Part shown: piece by piece, positions 53,277 through 59,785 of the stretch
Numbering within the stretch: the stretch's first letter is position 1
Layout: each line of letters begins with the position of its first letter
The notes under the pieces: generated by a model
What the model was told of the DNA's origin: nothing
Databases searched by the model: none
Seen by the model: the letters and a program-made list of their open reading frames with translations, nothing else
DNA from: Candidatus Parachristensenella avicola
GTDB taxonomy: Bacteria > Bacillota > Clostridia > Christensenellales > UMGS416
Assembly: GCA_904420205.1 (NCBI GenBank)
Contig: CAJFUN010000044.1
Location: 1-59,785, forward strand
Length of the DNA stretch: 59,785 nt
Direction of reading: 5' to 3'
Program-made: the position numbers and the translations under genes

Positions 53277-54248
53277 GTGGAGGATTACCGATCGCTGCTG
53301 GAGCTATGCCAGGGAAGGGCGCTATATGTGCAAGCGCATAATTTCCCGGATCCCGACGCGCTGGCTTCAGGTCATGGCCTGTGCCGGTTCCTGGCGGCCC
53401 ATGGGCATACGCCTACGCTATGCTATGACGGCTTGCTGGATAAGCGCGCCGGCAAGCGAATGGTGGAGCTATTCTCCATCGACGCGGTGCCGCTGGCGCA
53501 ATTGCCCCCCTTGGGGGACGACGCTGTGGTGATCTGCGTGGACAGCCAAAAGGGCAACGCCAACCTGACGCCGCTGGAGACGGAGGTATCCGCCTGCATC
53601 GATCATCACCCGACCTTTGTGCCGGCTCAGTATGACTACTGCGACATCCGCAAGGTGGGCGCCTGCTCCAGCATAATCGCCCAGTATTTCCAGCAGGCCG
53701 GCCTCCCCTGCGATGAGGACACGGCCAGCGCGCTGCTCTTCGGCATCAAGATGGATACGCGCCAGTTCGCCCGCGGAGTTACCCCGCTGGATATTGAGAT
53801 GTTTCAATTCCTGAACCAATACTGCAATGGGCAGCGATTGGAACGTTTGGCCTCTAACCGCATGGCCTTTGCCGATTTGCGGGCCTATGCCAGCGCCATG
53901 GAGACCATTCAGATCTATGGATCGGTGGGGTTCGCCCAAATCGAAATCCCCTGCGCTGACGATCTGATTGCGATGATTTCGGATTTCTTCCTTTCGTTGG
54001 ATGAGATTGAGCTCTCGGTGGTATATTGTTTTCGAGAGGATGGCGTTAAGTTTTCGGTGCGATCTAAGACGGAACGGGTGCATGTCGGGGAATGGGTACG
54101 GCGAGCGCTCCATGATCTGGGAAGCGGGGGCGGGCATGCCTATATGGCCGGCGGTGTAATCCCGCCGAAGAAGATCGAAGAGTTGGGCCCCTATCCCGAT
54201 GAAACCATACGCGACCGCTTTCTGGCTGCGCTGCCAGCGGAAGCATAA
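53277..54248 (+). CDS. DHH/DHHA1 phosphoesterase (NrnA-like)
   Basis: 323 residues. HNFPDPDALASGHGL near the start, ICVDSQKG, and the DHH motif in CIDHHPTF, then a DHHA1 domain ending GSGGGHAYMAGG. NrnA-type proteins degrade nano-RNA and pAp. Start: GTG 53277 is preceded by AACGGAGG at a normal distance and begins EDYRSLLELCQGRALYVQ; the earlier ATG at 53247 has no RBS. Terminator follows. Confidence 0.92.
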   Translation: MEDYRSLLELCQGRALYVQAHNFPDPDALASGHGLCRFLAAHGHTPTLCYDGLLDKRAGKRMVELFSIDAVPLAQLPPLGDDAVVICVDSQKGNANLTPLETEVSACIDHHPTFVPAQYDYCDIRKVGACSSIIAQYFQQAGLPCDEDTASALLFGIKMDTRQFARGVTPLDIEMFQFLNQYCNGQRLERLASNRMAFADLRAYASAMETIQIYGSVGFAQIEIPCADDLIAMISDFFLSLDEIELSVVYCFREDGVKFSVRSKTERVHVGEWVRRALHDLGSGGGHAYMAGGVIPPKKIEELGPYPDETIRDRFLAALPAEA

Positions 54249-54284
54249 GGCGATTCAAAAGACCGATAAGATGAGATAGGCTTT

Positions 54285-54320
54285 ACGCCGCAGGGGAAGT
54301 ACCCTGCGGCGTCTTTTTTT
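54285..54320 (+). terminator. Terminator of the DHH gene
   Basis: ACGCCGCAGGG / CCCTGCGGCGT stem with a 6-nt loop, C, seven T. Confidence 0.92.
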
Positions 54321-54332
54321 GCGTTTCATGCG

Positions 54333-54878
54333 TGTAAAGTAATTCTCGACAAAGTCGAAAATAATAGAAAAAATCATACTAATGACGATGGCGCCTATGA
54401 CCTTGTCTTTTCCGCTTCAGCTTTTCACTGGATACCGGAGGAAATCGGATACGCCAAAGTTTATGCCATGCTGAAAAGCGGAGGTGCTTTCGCCCGGTTT
54501 GCCAACCATCCATACTGCGATAAAGGCAAGCCCGCCCTTATGGAAGAAATTGAAGCGCTCTATGGGCAATATTATGACAAATTTTATCGGTCCAAGCAGC
54601 AGCTGCCCCAAGAATACGGGAGGGAACAGGCTAAGGCTCGGGCGATGGTTGCGGAAAAGTATGGCTTTACCGATATTCGCTATGCCCTGTTCCAGCGAAC
54701 GCGGGTTTTCTCTGCGCAGGAATATGTTGCTTTGCTCGGCACGTATTCCGATCATATTGCGATTGAAGAGTCGGTCAGGAAGGAATTTTTCGCTGGGATT
54801 GAAAATGCGATCATCCGGCATGGAGGCTCCATCACCCTCTACGATACCCTTGATTTGCAGCTTGCCCGAAAGCCATAA
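54333..54878 (+). pseudogene. SAM-dependent methyltransferase, 5'-truncated
   Basis: The frame ends at 54878 and is open back to the terminator of the DHH gene. From about 54390 it reads as the C-terminal half of a class I methyltransferase: AYDLVFSASAFHWIPEEIGY, then VYAMLKSGGAFARFANHPY, then a helical C-terminal region. The N-terminal third with the SAM-binding GxGxG is absent, and there is no RBS. The gene was cut by a deletion or insertion right next to the terminator. Confidence 0.8.
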
Positions 54879-54912
54879 TGCGTCCTTGCGGAAAAAATTC
54901 GGTTATAAAAGA

Positions 54913-54950
54913 AAAGCCGGCGGAGGAAATGGCCAATCCGCCGGCTTTTT
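54913..54950. terminator. Bidirectional terminator
   Basis: AAAGCCGGCGGA / TCCGCCGGCTTTTT stem with a 12-nt loop; T tracts on both strands. Closes the CARDB gene from the minus side. Confidence 0.85.
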
Positions 54951-54987
54951 CTATATTGTTATCAGTCATAAACGAATGCAAGGGCAA

Positions 54988-56541
54988 TCAACCACCGGAT
55001 TCATCATGGCCGCCGCCATCTTCCGGCTGATCCAAATAGTGATCCATATTGCGCCGGATATGCTTTTTGTTGCGCCGGCGAAGCAGGATAACGGCGGTAA
55101 CGCCGCCCGCGATCACAACAATGCCCGATAGAATCGTCCAAATCAGCCAGGGCGCCGGCCCAGCGGATCCCTCCCGCGCGCCGGATACGGCCAGCGCTTC
55201 ACCTTCGGATGATTCGGGCGTTTGCAGCGGGGGTGAATTAGCCAAAAGTTCAAAGGACTTTTCTTCGCTGTAGGACTGCCCCATTTCATCCTCGTAGGAG
55301 ACAATCAAGCGGCAGGTCAGCGTGCCGGCTGTTTGCGGCGTAATCATGACGTCCATGGTACTGGTAGACCCGGGATCCATGTTGCCAGCAAAGAAATCCT
55401 CGCCGGATATGGTGCCGCCGCTCTCAAGCTTGACCAGCACATTGGAAAGCCTGGAACGTCCCATATTATAAAGGTTAACCATTAGATTGGCCGATTCTCC
55501 CACGGTTACCGCCTCCGGCACCAGGGTAATGTCGGAAAGGGTCAGCTTGGCCGTTTGATGCACGGGAATGGAGACGGAATCCTCTGTACTGTATTGGGCA
55601 GCGTCCTTGCCTTCATAATCCACCTTTACACTGAGTCCATAGCTTTGCGGCGCAAGGTCGGTTTTCGTATTCATCTCCATGGAGATGGTTTCCGAAGCAC
55701 CGGGCTCCATCTCGCGGATAAACACCGTGGACGAACCGGATACGGGCAGAAACACCCCTTCATCATCCGAAGTGATGGCCACCCGCATGTTGGACACCGT
55801 GACCTCTTCAGAGGTATTGGTCAGCGTAAGCTCCAGGGTAAAGGGCTCCCCGGCCATGACCTTTTCCGGCGCCGTGGTGAAACCGGATACGATCAGCCGC
55901 GGCGTGGATTCAGGCTTTTTTGCAGGCGCAGTAGCCGGCTCAGTGTGGGTGCTGCCGGCTAGGGTTGCGTTGACCACCTTCACATACAAAAGCGCCTCAA
56001 CTGCAACGGGCGCTCCGTTTTCCTGATATTCCACGGTAAGGCGCAGCGGATAATACCCGCTGGGCGCATCCTTGCGCACGTCGAATTCAAAGGATACGAG
56101 CCCCTTGTTCTGGCCGCTGGCAGCATTTCCCAGGTCGGCGGTGGTCAGGTCTTCAGGCAAGGTAGCGGGATCGGCCGTATTGACGATGGCCTCTTCCCAG
56201 AAGGCGTTGGTAATCTTAAAAGGAAAGGAGGCTACGTCGTTGGATACGACAGGCGTAATTTTCATATTGATGGCGGCCGCATCGCCCACGTTGGTAATAT
56301 CTAAGGTTAAAGTCTTTTTTTCGCCATAGGTAAAGGTAATCGCTTCTTCGCCGGCCAGATCCTTGCCGATTTCAAGCTCCACATGACCGGAGTTCTCCGC
56401 AGAAGGTTCGGTAGCCGTAAGGGACGCGTCTGGGACGGTAGCCGTCTCGGATTCCGGCGAGGCAAAAGCCGCTGCGGGCACCCAAAGGCAACCGGCCGCC
56501 AGGACCAGCGCCAAGAGGGACGCGCATAGCTTAGTTTTCAT
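54988..56541 (-). CDS. Secreted CARDB/COG1361-like membrane-anchored protein
   Basis: 517 residues. Signal peptide (LCASLLALVLAAGCLWVPAAAFA), three Ig-like/CARDB-type beta modules (KKTLTLDITNVGDAAAINMK, EPFTLELTLTNTSEEVTVSN, SANLMVNLYNMGRSRLSNV), then a transmembrane helix (IWTILSGIVVIAGGVTAVILL) and a short charged tail. Such proteins are commonly seen next to ABC exporters, but none is here. Likely a cell-surface structural or binding protein. Start ATG 56541 after AAGGAGG. Confidence 0.85.
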   Translation of the reverse strand: MKTKLCASLLALVLAAGCLWVPAAAFASPESETATVPDASLTATEPSAENSGHVELEIGKDLAGEEAITFTYGEKKTLTLDITNVGDAAAINMKITPVVSNDVASFPFKITNAFWEEAIVNTADPATLPEDLTTADLGNAASGQNKGLVSFEFDVRKDAPSGYYPLRLTVEYQENGAPVAVEALLYVKVVNATLAGSTHTEPATAPAKKPESTPRLIVSGFTTAPEKVMAGEPFTLELTLTNTSEEVTVSNMRVAITSDDEGVFLPVSGSSTVFIREMEPGASETISMEMNTKTDLAPQSYGLSVKVDYEGKDAAQYSTEDSVSIPVHQTAKLTLSDITLVPEAVTVGESANLMVNLYNMGRSRLSNVLVKLESGGTISGEDFFAGNMDPGSTSTMDVMITPQTAGTLTCRLIVSYEDEMGQSYSEEKSFELLANSPPLQTPESSEGEALAVSGAREGSAGPAPWLIWTILSGIVVIAGGVTAVILLRRRNKKHIRRNMDHYLDQPEDGGGHDESGG

Positions 56542-56796
56542 CGGTATCTTCCTCCTTAAGGAAAGGGACGGACAAATCCCCCGGGATGGTGAAAGGCGGC
56601 AAGGCGGCCTGAAAAGCACAGGGCCTTATTCGCCTATTTTGCATGTACCATTATAGGGCAAGCATCCAGTGAAAGCAAACAATTAGCCGCCAACTTAATA
56701 TCCTTGTAACAGTGCTGCAATAACTTCCCGCCGCTGGTAGCGGTTGGGAAACGAATGTGGTATAGTAAAATGGAAAAATTTAGACAGGAGGCGCAA

Positions 56797-58581
56797 ATGG
56801 GCAATCTGACCATCCGAAACAACCGATTTGAGCTGGACGGCCAGCCGGTCCGGCTGCTGTCGGCGGCAATGCACTATTTCCGCACGCCCCGGGCCTACTG
56901 GCGCGACAGGCTGCTAAAGCTGAAGGCGGCGGGATTTAACGCCATCGAAACCTATGTGGCTTGGAACCTGCATCAGCCCAGCCCGGAACGGAAATACTGC
57001 TTTGAGGATATTCTGGATCTGGAAGCCTTTATTCGCCTGGTCGGCGAGATCGGCATGCACGCAATTGTGCGGCCCGGCCCCTATATTTGCACGGAATGGG
57101 ATTTCGGAGGCCTGCCCTGGTGGCTGTTGGCCGATGACAATATCCGCCTTCGGTGCATGAATAAGCCCTATCTTGCTGCGGTGGATCAATGGTTTGACGA
57201 GCTGATTCCACGGCTATGTTCCCTGCAGTCCACGCATGGAGGCCCGATTATCGCCATGCAGGTGGAGAATGAATACGGTTCCTATGGCAACGACGCCCAA
57301 TATCTGGACTATCTTCGGCAGGGGATGGTGTCCCGAGGCATAGATGTGCCCTTATTTACCTCTGACGGACCCACCGACTTTATGCTGCAGGGCGGAACTC
57401 TGCCGGATGTGTTTAAGACGGCCAACTTTGGCTCCCGCTCGGCGGAAGCTTTCGCCAAGCTTGCCGAATATGAAAAGAAGGGCCCTATGATGTGCATGGA
57501 GTTCTGGATCGGCTGGTTCGACCATTGGGGCGAGCCCCACATTACCCGTACAGCCGAGGATGTGGCCCAAGAAACGGAGGCTATCTTAGCTAGCGGCGCA
57601 TCGGTAAACTTCTATATGGGTCATGGCGGTACCAATTTCGGCTATATGGCGGGAGCAAACTATGGCGGGCATTACCAGGAGGACGTATCCAGCTATGACT
57701 ATAACTGCCTGCTGACCGAGGATGGACGGCCTACGGACAAATACTGGGCTGTCCGCGAGGTGCTGAGCCGCTATACGCAGCTGCCGGATATGGAGCTTCC
57801 GGCACCGGCGGAGCGAATTGCCCCCGGACGGATCGCCTTGGACGAATGCGCGGCGCTGCTGGACAACTTGGCAGCGCTGGATCCCACGCCCGTTCATGAG
57901 GCCTGCCCCGAACCCATGGAAAAGGTGGGCCAGGGATATGGCTATATTCTGTATCGCACGCATATTTCCGGCCCCCGCGGGGAGTTTCCCCTAATCTTGG
58001 ATGAGGTTCACGACAGGGCAGAGGTATTCCTGGACGGGGTCTGGGTAGGGCGCGTAATGCGCGACGGCCCTAAAGACGCCATCCGGATTTCGATCCCTGA
58101 GAGAGGGGCGAGGCTGGACGTATTGGTGATGGGCGGCGGCCGGGTCAATTACGGCCCCTATTTGGCTGATCATAAGGGAATCACAAAGCGAATCAGCCTG
58201 GGCCAGCAGAATCTATACCATTATGATATCTACCGGTTGCCTATGACGGACCGAAGCCGCCTAAACTGGACAGCGCAGGCGAAGGGCCCGGCCTTTTACC
58301 GGGGAAGGTTTACGCTGGAGAAGACCGGCGATACCTTCCTGAAGGTAGATGGCGGCCATCGCGGGGAGGTATGGATCAACGGTTTCCACCTGGGACGCTT
58401 TGATGAGCGTGGCCCCCAGCAAACCCTCTATGTCCCCGCGCCCCTGCTGAATGCTGGTGAAAACGTCGTAGAAGTATTCGACCTACAGGGCGGGTTGGAA
58501 GGCGGCGTGCAGCTGCTGGATGGCCCGATCCTGGATCGACTAAAGGAAGAAGGAGCAACCCATGAAAGATCCGCGAATTAG
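56797..58581 (+). CDS. Beta-galactosidase, GH35 family
   Basis: 594 residues. Catalytic domain begins FRTPRAYWRDRLLKLKAAGF and ETYVAWNLHQP; the acid/base Glu is in AMQVENEYGSYG and the nucleophile Glu in MCMEFWIGWFDHWG. VNFYMGHGGTNFGYM is a GH35 hallmark. The C-terminus has jelly-roll accessory domains. No signal peptide, so cytoplasmic hydrolysis of imported galactosides such as galacto-N-biose/lacto-N-biose-type sugars is the likely role. Start ATG 56797 after AGGAGG; an ATG at 56755 has no RBS. Overlaps the aminopeptidase gene by 20 bp. Confidence 0.95.
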   Translation: MGNLTIRNNRFELDGQPVRLLSAAMHYFRTPRAYWRDRLLKLKAAGFNAIETYVAWNLHQPSPERKYCFEDILDLEAFIRLVGEIGMHAIVRPGPYICTEWDFGGLPWWLLADDNIRLRCMNKPYLAAVDQWFDELIPRLCSLQSTHGGPIIAMQVENEYGSYGNDAQYLDYLRQGMVSRGIDVPLFTSDGPTDFMLQGGTLPDVFKTANFGSRSAEAFAKLAEYEKKGPMMCMEFWIGWFDHWGEPHITRTAEDVAQETEAILASGASVNFYMGHGGTNFGYMAGANYGGHYQEDVSSYDYNCLLTEDGRPTDKYWAVREVLSRYTQLPDMELPAPAERIAPGRIALDECAALLDNLAALDPTPVHEACPEPMEKVGQGYGYILYRTHISGPRGEFPLILDEVHDRAEVFLDGVWVGRVMRDGPKDAIRISIPERGARLDVLVMGGGRVNYGPYLADHKGITKRISLGQQNLYHYDIYRLPMTDRSRLNWTAQAKGPAFYRGRFTLEKTGDTFLKVDGGHRGEVWINGFHLGRFDERGPQQTLYVPAPLLNAGENVVEVFDLQGGLEGGVQLLDGPILDRLKEEGATHERSAN

Positions 58582-59677
58582 CCAACTCGCACACAACCTG
58601 ATTTTCTATTCCTGCCGTGTAAAGCCTGGAGACAAGGTGCTGATTGAAGCGACGGGCCAGCATTTCGAGCTGGTGAACGCACTGGTAGCGGCCGCTTATG
58701 AGGCGAAAGCCCTGCCCTTTGTATGGCAGCGGGAGGCCTCCACGCAGCGCGCCCTGCTCATGCATATGACCAGAGAGCAAATGGAGTTCCTAGCCCAGCG
58801 CGACGCCGAATTTATGAGCCAGATGGATGCCTATATCGGCCTGCGGGGCGGCGATAATGCTTCAGAAATGAACGACGTGCCCGGCGATCAGAATCGGGCC
58901 TACGCCAAAATTTATTCTGCCAAGGTGCACACTGGGATCCGCGTGCCTAAGACGCGCTGGTGCGTGCTGCGCTATCCTTCGCCGTCCATGGCCCAGATGG
59001 CCGATATGAGCACCGAAGCCTTTGAAGATTATTACTTTAACGTGTGCAATTTGGATTATTCCAAGATGAGCCGCGCCATGGACGCGCTGAAAGCGCTAAT
59101 GGAGCGCACGGATCGCGTGCGCATTACCGGCCCTGGGACGGATCTGAGCTTTTCCATCAAGGGTATTCCGGCGATTAAGTGCGACGGGCTTTGCAACATT
59201 CCCGACGGCGAGATCTATACCGCGCCGGTACGTGAATCGGTCAATGGGCGGATTACCTATAATACCCCGGCGCTGTATCAGTCCAATACCTTTGAGCATA
59301 TTTCCTTCACCTTTGAGAACGGCCGCATCATCGAAAGCAGCGCGAATTTGCCCGAGCAGCTGGAAGCGGTGCTCAACACCGATGAAGGCGCGCGTTATAT
59401 CGGCGAATTCTCTTTCGGCGTCAATCCTTATATCAACGTACCCATGAAGGATACGCTTTTTGACGAAAAGATTGCCGGCTCCATCCACCTGACGCCCGGC
59501 AACTGCTATGACGAAGCGCCCAACGGCAACCACAGCGCCATCCACTGGGATCTTGTGCTAGTGCAGACCCCAGCCTATGGCGGTGGTGAGATCTATTTTG
59601 ACGATGTGCTGATCCGCAAGGACGGCCGCTTTGTGCTGCCGGAGCTGGAGTGCCTGAATCCGGAAAACCTGATGTAA
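58562..59677 (+). CDS. M29 family aminopeptidase
   Basis: 371 residues, the AmpS/PepS/AmpT metallo-aminopeptidase family. Metal-binding residues: Glu in YIGEFSFGVNP, and His/Asp in the segment GNCYDEAPNGNHSAIHWDLV. Removes N-terminal residues from peptides using two metal ions. Start ATG 58562 after AAGGAG inside the GH35 gene; the 20-bp overlap implies coupling. It ends at 59677; the last 108 bp of the window hold no gene I can support. Confidence 0.94.
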   Translation: MKDPRISQLAHNLIFYSCRVKPGDKVLIEATGQHFELVNALVAAAYEAKALPFVWQREASTQRALLMHMTREQMEFLAQRDAEFMSQMDAYIGLRGGDNASEMNDVPGDQNRAYAKIYSAKVHTGIRVPKTRWCVLRYPSPSMAQMADMSTEAFEDYYFNVCNLDYSKMSRAMDALKALMERTDRVRITGPGTDLSFSIKGIPAIKCDGLCNIPDGEIYTAPVRESVNGRITYNTPALYQSNTFEHISFTFENGRIIESSANLPEQLEAVLNTDEGARYIGEFSFGVNPYINVPMKDTLFDEKIAGSIHLTPGNCYDEAPNGNHSAIHWDLVLVQTPAYGGGEIYFDDVLIRKDGRFVLPELECLNPENLM

Positions 59678-59785
59678 TATCCGGAAGCGCTGCGGCGGAA
59701 AGGTTCAGCCCGGGCCCCAGATAAGGACGAGAAGTTATGGCAAAGGCGGGCGAAGGCCGCCGGGGCCTTCTGTGAAGCCAGCGAC

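Noticed and set aside
59678..59785. Start of a further gene at the right edge
   Set aside because: A weak GGA and ATG near 59737 give only about ten codons before a stop; no gene can be supported in the remaining bases.

Overview
The window looks like chromosomal DNA of an anaerobic, Gram-positive, moderately GC-rich member of the Bacillota (Clostridia grade, possibly an uncultured gut lineage). The evidence is a pyruvate phosphate dikinase, an oxygen-sensitive class III ribonucleotide reductase (nrdD/nrdG) under an NrdR-type promoter, a tryptophan T-box, the dnaG-rpoD...trmK-nif3-zinc-ribbon housekeeping block, lipoprotein signal peptides, a bacterial type A RNase P RNA, and strong AGGAGG ribosome binding sites. 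Species cannot be assigned from sequence alone. I found no phage, complete insertion sequence, CRISPR array or rRNA, and no intact tRNA.

Layout. 1-9.4 kb: 3' part of ppdK, a non-coding stretch with two intrinsic terminators and structured RNA candidates, a metallophosphoesterase, a Trp T-box controlling an isolated trpBA pair (with an unusual TrpA), then nrdD-nrdG. 9.4-11.1 kb: AT-rich, gene-poor island holding one small membrane protein gene with its own promoter and terminator. 11.1-17.3 kb: Nudix-sulfatase-Nif3-like operon on the minus strand, then a membrane/coiled-coil protein and hflKC on the plus strand. 17.5-20.4 kb: a frameshifted small Cys-rich secreted protein, a solute-binding lipoprotein pseudogene, and an esterase. 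20.7-31.3 kb: dnaG, rpoD, a 2-kb gene-free tract with a consensus promoter and terminator (candidate sRNA), a GGDEF-EAL-PAS protein, trmK, Nudix, nif3, zinc-ribbon protein and an RluA-type pseudouridine synthase. 31.4-39.2 kb: surface PIG-L deacetylase, DUF1848 protein, SanA/YdcF-like protein, rnpB, a small acidic protein with a cyclase, malQ, a DUF134-NifX fusion regulator with a palindromic operator, and a GNAT acetyltransferase. 39.2-48.3 kb (minus strand): UroD-like protein, a decayed HAD phosphatase, a solute-binding-like lipoprotein, the DUF6530/GIY-YIG/DUF4037 set, a Sel1-like membrane protein and a PQQ-type beta-propeller. 48.3-59.8 kb: ACT protein, lipoprotein, metallo-beta-lactamase fold protein, Rrf2 regulator, a metY-metA deletion scar, IclR regulator, ABM monooxygenase, DHH phosphoesterase, a truncated methyltransferase, a CARDB-type surface protein, and a GH35 beta-galactosidase overlapping an M29 aminopeptidase.

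Two themes stand out. First, gene erosion: at least four genes are clearly broken (solute-binding lipoprotein, HAD phosphatase, metY/metA, methyltransferase), and the small secreted protein has its start one base out of frame. Some of these could be assembly indels, but the metY/metA fusion and the 5'-truncated methyltransferase cannot be explained by single-base errors. Second, there is much non-coding sequence with promoters or terminators but no ORF. The best leads for something undescribed are the sRNA locus after rpoD, the structured RNA stretch after ppdK, the DUF6530-GIY-YIG-DUF4037 operon with a triple repeat at its promoter, and the trpBA unit whose TrpA has lost its phosphate-binding loops.
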